Source: Promethearchaeota archaeon
Lineage (GTDB): Archaea; Asgardarchaeota; Lokiarchaeia; Sigyniarchaeales; SOKP01
Direction of reading: 5' to 3'
Length of the DNA: 5,383 nt
Assembly (NCBI GenBank): GCA_004524385.1
Contig: SDNM01000130.1
Coordinates: 1-5,383 of the forward strand
This document shows positions 1-5,383 of this stretch, piece after piece (position 1 is the first letter of the stretch; the number at the start of each line of letters is the position of its first letter). A program made the translations under genes and the position numbers. Below the pieces are notes generated by a model. That model did no database searches and was not told the DNA's origin. It was given only the letters and a program-made list of their open reading frames with translations.

Positions 1-1252
1 GAGCATCTTGATCTAAAATTTCTGCGATGTTCTGCCAAATGATTTGTTCAATTTTATCGTAAGGATCCTTGATTTCTTTTTTTCTTTCTATTTTATAGGT
101 AAGATATTTCAAATAAGTTGGAAGTAATTCTTTTAATGCCTCTTTAAAATCTTCATAAAACACTGTTCCACAAGATTCATCCAAAATCGCCTTTATGATA
201 TTATCAAGATTATGTATAATCGAATGATCTACTTTTTCTGAGTGTAATTCGTTTAAGTAGGAAAAATTGGCAATATGATCTTGAGTGATGATCCGTAACA
301 TTTTTTCTAATTTTTCTCCTGCTTTAAAATAATAAAAAGTCTCATCATGAGGCCCACTTAACTTAAAAAACCGAGTGGAATAGATTTTTCCCTCACAAAT
401 TTCGGTTAAGTAATAATCTAAAGTAGTTTGTTTAATTTTATAAAGTTTTGAAAATTCCTCTCGAGAAATATGGTCAGGATATCGACTGGGATAATTCATC
501 GCGAAAAAGAGTAAAACCTTATGGAAATTCTCTTCACTTTTTAATAAAGGCTTCACTTTATCATAACTGAACTCTAAAAGTAGTTTAAGAAAACGTATTT
601 GGACTTGTTTGTCTTTTATATGATATTTATTAAAGAATGCTAAGGTTTTATCCGTCATTTCTCTTATACGCTTATTTTCTTCTTGTAAGATCGTCTGCCG
701 GTCTAAATCATAATTCTCCAGCATTTTAGAATATTCAATTTTTCCTGATTGAGTAATTAGATATTTAGCATCTTGTTTTATTATAAATCCTCTCTTAATT
801 AAGATTTTTAAACTTTTTGATAAAGAAGATTGATTTATAGATAATGGCCTTTCAATTAAGTCGCTTCGTTTGCAGTATTGATTATTATATACCATCCATA
901 AAATCCAATGATCATAGTTTCGTCCACTTCTTAATATTACTCTTGGTGGATAATTAAGCTTTCGAACCTTCTTTTTCGCGCTAGAAAGGTCATGGTATTT
1001 ATTTTTGCCTTCTAAGGTGATCTTGTATAATCCTCTTGAAATCTTATCAACATAATCTAACGCCATCAACTTTTTTAAATGTCTTGATAGTGTCCCTCCT
1101 GGGATCTTCATTGGTTCTTCATCAAAATCTGCCCATGTACAACTATCATTATTATACAACATCCATAAAATTAAATGGTCATAATTTGGACTTTGATCGC
1201 TTAAAGGGTCATAAATATTTTTTGGAGGGTAATTAATATTTCCTGTCGACAT
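1..1252 (-). CDS. Partial multi-winged-helix DNA-binding regulator (C-terminus beyond left edge)
   Basis: An open frame read on the minus strand from ATG 1252-1250 stays free of stops to position 2, giving at least 417 codons; the 3' end is outside the window. The start is the only in-frame ATG after a TAA at 1282-1280. Residues about 7-89 and 100-178 are two copies of one unit: each has NYPP, then NYDH-x-ILWM-x-YNN, a Cys, a helix with LS..LK.L, and a strand ending Y.IT..GK..Y. This is the helix-turn-helix plus wing pattern of winged-helix transcription factors. A third, more diverged unit spans about 242-319 (hydrophobic helix, SREEFSKLYKIKQTTLDYYL recognition-like helices, FYYFKAGEKL wing end). 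Residues 320-417 look helical and charged, perhaps for dimerisation or effector binding. No signal peptide or membrane segment is seen, so it is cytoplasmic. It is divergent from the surface-protein gene at 1450, which it may regulate (inference). The exact family was not recognised. Confidence 0.88.
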   Translation of the reverse strand, partial: MSTGNINYPPKNIYDPLSDQSPNYDHLILWMLYNNDSCTWADFDEEPMKIPGGTLSRHLKKLMALDYVDKISRGLYKITLEGKNKYHDLSSAKKKVRKLNYPPRVILRSGRNYDHWILWMVYNNQYCKRSDLIERPLSINQSSLSKSLKILIKRGFIIKQDAKYLITQSGKIEYSKMLENYDLDRQTILQEENKRIREMTDKTLAFFNKYHIKDKQVQIRFLKLLLEFSYDKVKPLLKSEENFHKVLLFFAMNYPSRYPDHISREEFSKLYKIKQTTLDYYLTEICEGKIYSTRFFKLSGPHDETFYYFKAGEKLEKMLRIITQDHIANFSYLNELHSEKVDHSIIHNLDNIIKAILDESCGTVFYEDFKEALKELLPTYLKYLTYKIERKKEIKDPYDKIEQIIWQNIAEILDQDA

Positions 1253-1280
1253 AAAATCACAAAATTTAGATCTATTAAAT

Positions 1281-1308
1281 TATATATCAATTAGTGCTTT
1301 ATTTATAG
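1281..1308 (-). promoter_or_regulatory. Candidate TATA-box region of the winged-helix gene
   Basis: Read on the minus strand, CTATAAATAAAG lies at 1308-1297, preceded by AAAA, which would suit an archaeal BRE/TATA pair with a start of transcription about 25 nt downstream and a short leader. A second AT-only stretch, GATATATA, at 1288-1281 is about 30 nt from the ATG and would suit a leaderless transcript. The sequence alone does not say which is used. No Shine-Dalgarno-like GGAGG stands before the ATG. Confidence 0.4.
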
Positions 1309-1317
1309 TTTTGGTTG

Positions 1318-1374
1318 AAACTTTCATGTAAGCATGGAATTTTTACGAAAGTTTTGAAACTCTAATCATATAAG
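1318..1374 (+). promoter_or_regulatory. Conserved upstream element, copy 1
   Basis: This stretch holds AAACTTTCATG at 1318-1328 and a 28-nt block at 1347-1374 that includes TTGAAACT and TAATCATA and ends ATAAG. Both parts recur at 5045-5082 ahead of the next surface-protein gene; the 28-nt blocks match at 24 of 28 positions. The block ends 75 nt before ATG 1450, against 77 nt in copy 2. In this copy AAACTTTC (1318-1325) and GAAAGTTT (1347-1354) form a perfect 8-bp inverted repeat with a 21-nt spacer, and TTGAAACT occurs twice in direct orientation (1315-1322 and 1354-1361). The 3' end, CATATAAG, is TATA-like, so the block may combine a regulator site with a core promoter. Because it lies between divergent genes it could affect both. 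Confidence 0.6.
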
Positions 1375-1394
1375 TAAGAAAACTTGAATTCCCA

Positions 1395-1419
1395 TTAAAG
1401 CATCGAATTGATGCCTTAA
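1395..1419 (+). promoter_or_regulatory. Dyad in the leader of the large surface-protein gene
   Basis: TTAAAGCATC (1395-1404) and GATGCCTTAA (1410-1419) pair over ten positions with one A/C mismatch around a 5-nt GAATT loop. It ends 30 nt before ATG 1450. It could be an operator or an RNA hairpin in the 5' leader. A similar-sized dyad, unrelated in sequence, stands before the next gene (5090-5112). In DNA this AT-rich, a dyad of this size may be chance. Confidence 0.35.
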
Positions 1420-1449
1420 AACAATTTATAGTGAAAAAATGAGTTAATT

Positions 1450-4400
1450 ATGATAAAACAGAAAATAAATAAAAAACAGAAATCGAACAGAATTCTATTA
1501 ATTATATCCTTACTATTCATTCTCCCCATTTTTATCAATTTTCTTGAAATGGATTTAGGATTCTACAATTATGCAGATAATAATATGGAGAATCTTGATA
1601 ATGATTATCTTAGAAATTCTAATGTCTATTATAGAGGATTTTCTGGTGATGGATATGATATATTTGTATCTGGAGATCATGCATTCATAGCTGATGGAAG
1701 TTTATACGGAGGATTGGTAGTGATTGATATATCTGATCCTACTAATCCAGGATCACCTATATATGAATCCACGGACGATAGTACCTTTGGTATCTATGTA
1801 AGTGGGGATCACGCTTATATGGGTTGTGCAGGTGCTGGATTAGCAGTGATCGATATTTCTGATCCTACTCACCCGGGAACTCCCGTTTATGAAGACACGT
1901 ATGGTTTTGCTAATGGTATCTATGTGAGTGGAGACTATGCTTATGTTGCTGATGGAAACGCTGGATTGGCTGTGCTTGACATATCAAATCCAACTGATCC
2001 AGAAATCCCTAAATATGAACCTACGAGTGGTTATGCTTACGATGTTTATGTGAGTGGTAATTATGCTTATGTTGCTGATGGAAGCACTGGATTGGCTGTG
2101 CTTGATATATCTAATCCTACTAATCCAGGAACAGCGGTTTACGCTAATACGGATGGGATTTCTATAGCTGTTTATGTGGAAGGAAATTATGCCTATGTGG
2201 CTGATTCAGGGAGTGGTTTAGCGGTCATTGATATTTCAGATCCTACAAACCCAGGAACCCCGGTTTATGCTGATACGGATGGATCTGCTTATGCTGTTTA
2301 CGTAGATGGGGATTATGCTTATGTAGCAGATTATCACAAGGGAATAGCCGTAATTGATATTTCAGATCCTACAAATCCAAGCAAAATTGCTCAAGGAAAT
2401 CTAGGTGAAAATGTATATTCGATATGCATAGGTGGAAATTATGCTTTTTTGGGTGGTGATGGATTATATGCAGTTGAAATTTCAGAACTTAATTCCCCTC
2501 TAGATCTATGGTGGAATCAGGATACCACAGGGAATTCACAAGGAGTGTTTGTAAGTGGAGATTATGCATATGTTGCCGATGGCGCTAGTGGATTAGCAGT
2601 CATTGATATCTCTGATCCTACCACTCCAGGGGCACCTCAATATAGCAATACTGCAGGAGATGCAGAAGATGTAGTGGTAAGTGGAGATTATGCATATATT
2701 GCGGATGGTGGCGGAGGATTAGCGGTGATTGATGTCTCTGATCCTACTACTCCTGGAACCGCTGTCCGTAGGGATACAACAGGCGATTCAAGAGGAATAT
2801 TTGTAAGAGGGGATTATGCCTTTATTGCTGATGGGGGGAGTGGATTAGCAATTATCGATATTTCTAATCCAACCAGTCCAGGTGCTCCCATTTACAAAGA
2901 TGACGGCTATTTAGCCAAATCTGTGTATATAGAGGGAGATTATGCTTATCTTTCTGCTGGAAGTGGAATATTAACCATTGATATTTCTGATCCTATCACT
3001 CCAGGAGCATCGGTTTATTTATCTCTCGGAGGAGATGCTAGAGATATATATGTAAGGGGAGATTATGCCTATCTTGTAATTTACAATGATATAGTTACCG
3101 TTGATATTTCTGATCCTACTAATCCCACGTTGATAGACAAAGAGCAGATATATCATACCGTTCCTGAAGGGATTTTTGTAAGCGGAGAATATGCGTATAC
3201 AGCAGAAGATTATGGAAGCATGGGAGGTTATATAAAAATTTGGGATATCTCTAATCCTGCCCATATTTCATTTGTAGATTCATTATACATTGGTGATACA
3301 TATGGAGGAGATGGAGCGTTTGAATCATTCGTGACCGGAAATTATATCTATGTTGCAGATTCGGGATCAGGATTACTTGTGTGTGAGGTACGAGAAAGGG
3401 TTGACACAAAAGATCCAACAATTACACAATCTCCTAGTGATAAAGTTATCGAAGCAGGGTATACAGGCGAATCATTGTCTTGGCGAGCAACTGATACCAA
3501 TCCGAACACTTATACTATTGAACTTGAAGGAGATGGTATTGTAGCCGGTCCGACAGCTTGGTTAAGTGGATCATTGGTAACTTATAATATTCCGGAGGGA
3601 TTATCGGTAGGAGAATATGATTACACGATTAATTTTACGGATGATCATGGGTTTTATGCTACTGATAGCGTAAAAGTAACGGTTCAAGATACAGAAAATC
3701 CTGTTATTAGTGATACTCCAGAAGATCTTAAAGTTCTATCAGGTTATACCGGACAGTCATTTTCATGGACTGCAACTGATCCCAATCCTAATACGTATAG
3801 TATTGAGCTTGCAGGAAGTGGCATTGTGACGGGTCCAACATTTTGGTCAAGCGGAGTTGCAGTCACCTATAATATACCTGATGGATTATCATTAGGAGAA
3901 TATTTCTACACCATTAATTTTACAGATGATTATGATCATTTCACTACAGACACAGTTAAATTCACAGTTTATGAACCAGATGATCCAGTGATAACATATA
4001 CTCCAATCGACATCTTGGTTGGCCCAACTTATACGGGATTGAATTTTTCATGGACAGCTACTGATGCTAATCCCGATACGTATACTATCGAGCTCCAGGG
4101 GGCTGGTATTGTAGCGGGTCCCACAGCCTGGTCAAGTGGAGTAGGCGTCACCTATGATATTCCTGATGGGATCAAGAATGGAGAACATTACTTCACAATC
4201 AACTTTACGGATGACTTTGATAATTATGCTACAGATACCGTAAAGCTTACTATTCAAGACGCCGCCCCTCAAATTACCAATGCTCCCGATGATATGATTG
4301 TTCTTTCTGGATATGCAGACTTAGAATTCTCTTGGACTGCAACCGATGCAGAAGATCCCGATACCTATACTATTGAACTCGCAGGAACTGGTACTATTGC

Positions 4401-4944
4401 GGGTCCAACGTCTTGGTCAAGTGGAGTTGCCGTTATTTATGATATTCCCAATGGACTATCATTAGGAGAATATTTCTATACTATCAACTTTACAGACGAA
4501 ACTGGAAATTACGTTACTGATGAGGTAAAACTCACCGTTCAAGAAGATTCCGAAGATCCTGTGATTACTTCTACTCCGGAGGATTATGAGTGCTTTAGTG
4601 GATACTCAGATGTGTGCTTCTTTTGGATAGCAACTGATGCTCATCCAGCTACATTTACAGTCACACATGAAGAACAAGGTATTTTAGCGGGCCCGACTCC
4701 TTGGACGAGTGGAGATAATGTGAGTTTTATAATTCCAGAAGGATTATCAGTTGGTGAACACGTATTCACAATTAATTTCACTGACCTTGCGGGAAATTTT
4801 GCCATTGACAATGTAAAGCTAAGAATTCAAGAAGAAAATCCAGTTGAACCACCTCCAGCAATTCCTTTTGGAAGTTCATTTTTGATTTTCATGACAATTT
4901 CTATCATTGGATTGATATTAATTCAGAAAAGGAAAAAACAATAA
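1450..4944 (+). CDS. Large surface protein: two LVIVD propellers, five Ig-like repeats, C-terminal anchor
   Basis: The protein has 1164 residues. The start is fixed by a TGA 15 nt upstream in frame with no ATG between. Residues 1-14 are basic and 15-32 hydrophobic (signal peptide or anchor). Residues 69-654 contain 14 repeats of about 42 residues with the pattern V-x-G-[DN]-YAY-[VI]-AD...GLAVIDISDPTNPG, the LVIVD family, each expected to be one propeller blade. The seventh and fourteenth repeats are degenerate, suggesting two seven-bladed propellers (69-363, 364-654). Residues 655-1130 are five Ig-like repeats of 94-97 residues, each with GY or YTG near the start, [FS]W.ATD, AGPT..[WS]SG, a [DE]G, and YTINFTD. 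After a Pro-rich linker (PVEPPPAIP), residues 1142-1158 form a membrane helix followed by KRKKQ, like Asgard C-terminal sorting/anchor tails. It is most likely displayed outside the cell for binding or adhesion. No catalytic motif is visible. The ligand is unknown. A T-tract terminator follows at once. Confidence 0.95.
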   Translation: MIKQKINKKQKSNRILLIISLLFILPIFINFLEMDLGFYNYADNNMENLDNDYLRNSNVYYRGFSGDGYDIFVSGDHAFIADGSLYGGLVVIDISDPTNPGSPIYESTDDSTFGIYVSGDHAYMGCAGAGLAVIDISDPTHPGTPVYEDTYGFANGIYVSGDYAYVADGNAGLAVLDISNPTDPEIPKYEPTSGYAYDVYVSGNYAYVADGSTGLAVLDISNPTNPGTAVYANTDGISIAVYVEGNYAYVADSGSGLAVIDISDPTNPGTPVYADTDGSAYAVYVDGDYAYVADYHKGIAVIDISDPTNPSKIAQGNLGENVYSICIGGNYAFLGGDGLYAVEISELNSPLDLWWNQDTTGNSQGVFVSGDYAYVADGASGLAVIDISDPTTPGAPQYSNTAGDAEDVVVSGDYAYIADGGGGLAVIDVSDPTTPGTAVRRDTTGDSRGIFVRGDYAFIADGGSGLAIIDISNPTSPGAPIYKDDGYLAKSVYIEGDYAYLSAGSGILTIDISDPITPGASVYLSLGGDARDIYVRGDYAYLVIYNDIVTVDISDPTNPTLIDKEQIYHTVPEGIFVSGEYAYTAEDYGSMGGYIKIWDISNPAHISFVDSLYIGDTYGGDGAFESFVTGNYIYVADSGSGLLVCEVRERVDTKDPTITQSPSDKVIEAGYTGESLSWRATDTNPNTYTIELEGDGIVAGPTAWLSGSLVTYNIPEGLSVGEYDYTINFTDDHGFYATDSVKVTVQDTENPVISDTPEDLKVLSGYTGQSFSWTATDPNPNTYSIELAGSGIVTGPTFWSSGVAVTYNIPDGLSLGEYFYTINFTDDYDHFTTDTVKFTVYEPDDPVITYTPIDILVGPTYTGLNFSWTATDANPDTYTIELQGAGIVAGPTAWSSGVGVTYDIPDGIKNGEHYFTINFTDDFDNYATDTVKLTIQDAAPQITNAPDDMIVLSGYADLEFSWTATDAEDPDTYTIELAGTGTIAGPTSWSSGVAVIYDIPNGLSLGEYFYTINFTDETGNYVTDEVKLTVQEDSEDPVITSTPEDYECFSGYSDVCFFWIATDAHPATFTVTHEEQGILAGPTPWTSGDNVSFIIPEGLSVGEHVFTINFTDLAGNFAIDNVKLRIQEENPVEPPPAIPFGSSFLIFMTISIIGLILIQKRKKQ
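1654..3411 (+). repeat. 14 LVIVD coding repeats (about 126-bp unit)
   Basis: Repeat starts fall at 1654, 1786, 1912, 2038, 2164, 2290, 2416, 2539, 2665, 2791, 2917, 3040, 3166 and 3319. Most units are exactly 126 nt; the first, the thirteenth and a few others differ by insertions or deletions of whole codons. The DNA of some neighbours is close to identical: units 3 and 4 share a 22-nt exact run beginning at 1936 and 2062, units 5 and 6 share the codons for IDISDPTNP, and units 8 and 9 share GTAAGTGGAGATTATGCATAT-type codons. This points to expansion by duplication of neighbours or to gene conversion. Unit 7 (LYAVEISELNSP) and unit 14 (GLLVCEVRERV) have lost the DPTNPG turn. The array is coding and is not a CRISPR. 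Confidence 0.9.
3412..4839 (+). repeat. Five Ig-like coding repeats (about 285-bp unit)
   Basis: Units start near 3412, 3697, 3982, 4264 and 4555 (residues 655, 750, 845, 939 and 1036). Each opens with P-x-I and ends with a VK-[VFL]-T-[VI]-like strand, and carries W.ATD, AGPT or TGPT, and INFTD at equivalent places. These are beta-sandwich modules that probably form a stalk lifting the propellers away from the membrane. Unit 5 is the most diverged and is the only one with cysteines (residues 1048 and 1056). The first four are more alike, for example GYTG(E/Q)S(L/F)SW in units 1 and 2 and LSLGEYFYTINFTD in units 2 and 4. Confidence 0.85.
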
Positions 4945-4945
4945 A

Positions 4946-4998
4946 TTTTTTTTTATCTTTTTTTTTTTATTCTATTTTATATTTCTTATTTCTAAGTC
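4946..4998 (+). terminator. Oligo-T archaeal-type terminator
   Basis: Directly after the TAA stop there are nine T in a row (4946-4954) and eleven T in a row (4958-4968), followed by more T-rich sequence. No GC-rich hairpin precedes them. Runs of T on the coding strand without a stem are the usual intrinsic terminators in archaea. This should separate the large gene from the one at 5160 and fits with the latter having its own promoter region. Confidence 0.7.
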
Positions 4999-5044
4999 TG
5001 CTTTCTCTCTTTGTTTTTGTAATTATTAGTTTCACAAGATAGTA

Positions 5045-5082
5045 AAACTTTCATGAAAATATTGAAACTGTAATCATAAAAG
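5045..5082 (+). promoter_or_regulatory. Conserved upstream element, copy 2
   Basis: AAACTTTCATG (5045-5055) runs into a 28-nt block (5055-5082) matching 1347-1374 at 24 of 28 positions, including TTGAAACT and TAATCATA; the block ends 77 nt before ATG 5160. Compared with copy 1, 19 nt are missing between the AAACTTTC part and the GAAA part, so here the inverted half-sites meet as the perfect 10-bp palindrome TTTCATGAAA (5049-5058). The 3' end, CATAAAAG, is TATA-like. An alternative core promoter is the A-rich stretch at 5122-5141, which would give a very short leader. Confidence 0.6.
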
Positions 5083-5089
5083 GCTTCAT

Positions 5090-5112
5090 AGCTGATTACT
5101 TAATAATTAGCT
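5090..5112 (+). promoter_or_regulatory. Dyad in the leader of the gene at 5160
   Basis: AGCTGATTA (5090-5098) pairs with TAATTAGCT (5104-5112) over nine positions, one of them G-U, around a 5-nt CTTAA loop. It begins 8 nt after the conserved element and ends 47 nt before the ATG. It could be an operator half-site pair or a leader hairpin. It is AT-rich and could be chance, but it has the same arm and loop size as the dyad at 1395-1419. Confidence 0.35.
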
Positions 5113-5159
5113 TTTGCTTAGAATTTAAAAAAATAAAAAAAGAGTTGATAAATTTTTTC

Positions 5160-5383
5160 ATGACACAATTTAATTATAATAGGAATAAAAAAAAGTTAGG
5201 TCTCTTGGGCCTATTAGTAGTTGTATGCGGTTTACTTCTTGTCTTATTACCTAGTATAAGATATGAAATTCCAAATAACCGAATAGTATATGAAGCAAAA
5301 GAGTATCAAATTAAGCTAGCATATTTTAATAATTCAATGACCCCTATTGCCATCGATGGGGATGCAACAGGTCCTGGTGCTCA
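5160..5383 (+). CDS. Partial secreted/anchored protein, N-terminus only; possible beta-helix family
   Basis: Seventy-four codons run from ATG 5160 to the right edge with no stop. It is the only in-frame ATG after a TAA at 5043-5045; an in-frame TTG at 5145 is a less likely alternative start. Residues 1-12 are polar and basic (ending NRNKKK), and about 13-31 form a hydrophobic segment rich in Leu and Val, so this is a signal peptide or N-terminal anchor. The part after it contains PIAIDGDATGPGA near the edge. From memory, this resembles the opening of Asgard parallel beta-helix (NosD-like) surface proteins, where an I-x-IDG-x-A/W segment precedes the first coil. That assignment is an inference from a short stretch. 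It shares an upstream element with the gene at 1450 and probably its regulation. Confidence 0.8.
   Translation, partial: MTQFNYNRNKKKLGLLGLLVVVCGLLLVLLPSIRYEIPNNRIVYEAKEYQIKLAYFNNSMTPIAIDGDATGPGA

Noticed and set aside
1036..1236. Plus-strand open frame of 66 codons
   Set aside because: It lies antisense inside the winged-helix gene, whose minus-strand frame shows clear domain repeats; the plus-strand product shows no recognisable pattern.
1439..1447. ATG-AGT-TAA mini frame just before the start at 1450 (possible upstream leader peptide)
   Set aside because: Only two codons long and easily produced by chance in AT-rich DNA; no support for translation.
1423..1449. TTTATAG just upstream of ATG 1450 as a TATA box for a leaderless transcript
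   Set aside because: Its centre is only about 23 nt from the ATG, a little too close for the normal spacing; kept only as a weak alternative to the TATA-like end of the conserved element.
3019..3264. Minus-strand open frame of 81 codons
   Set aside because: It is antisense to LVIVD repeats 11 to 13 and arises from their biased codons; the plus-strand frame is the real one.
1654..3411. Regular repeats of about 126 bp as a possible CRISPR or satellite array
   Set aside because: They stay in one reading frame, diverge mostly at synonymous or loop positions, and encode LVIVD blades; there are no unique spacers between identical repeats.
3350..3544. Plus-strand open frame of 64 codons
   Set aside because: It is an out-of-frame shadow across the end of the propeller region and the first Ig-like repeat.

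Overview
The window looks like a piece of an AT-rich archaeal genome, most likely an Asgard (Promethearchaeota), Lokiarchaeia-like lineage. This is inferred from the kinds of protein present and not from a marker gene. The clues are a very large secreted protein made of LVIVD-type repeats followed by Ig-like repeats of a style common in Lokiarchaeal surface proteins, a C-terminal hydrophobic anchor ending in a basic tail, a multi-winged-helix regulator, T-tract terminators without hairpins, and no Shine-Dalgarno sequences.

Layout. (1) Positions 1-1252, minus strand: a long open frame of at least 417 codons that runs off the left edge. It encodes a cytoplasmic protein with two clearly duplicated winged-helix domains and probably a third. 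(2) Positions 1253-1449: a divergent intergenic region with candidate promoters for both genes, a long conserved element and a dyad. (3) Positions 1450-4944, plus strand: an 1164-residue surface protein. It has an N-terminal membrane/signal segment, 14 LVIVD repeats that fall into two sets of seven (two predicted seven-bladed propellers), five Ig-like repeats, and a C-terminal membrane anchor. (4) Positions 4945-5159: a pyrimidine-rich T-tract terminator, then a second copy of the conserved element and another dyad. (5) Positions 5160-5383, plus strand: the first 74 codons of another secreted or membrane-anchored protein, possibly of the parallel beta-helix type, cut by the right edge.

How it fits together. 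The two plus-strand genes encode cell-surface proteins. Each is preceded, at nearly the same distance from its ATG (75 and 77 nt), by the same 28-nt element (24 of 28 identical) and a second shared block, AAACTTTCAT. They are therefore probably expressed from matching but separate promoters. The divergent multi-winged-helix gene next to the first copy is a reasonable, unproven candidate for the regulator that reads this element. The shared element and the domain-restricted placement of N-glycosylation sequons in the large protein are the least ordinary things in the window.
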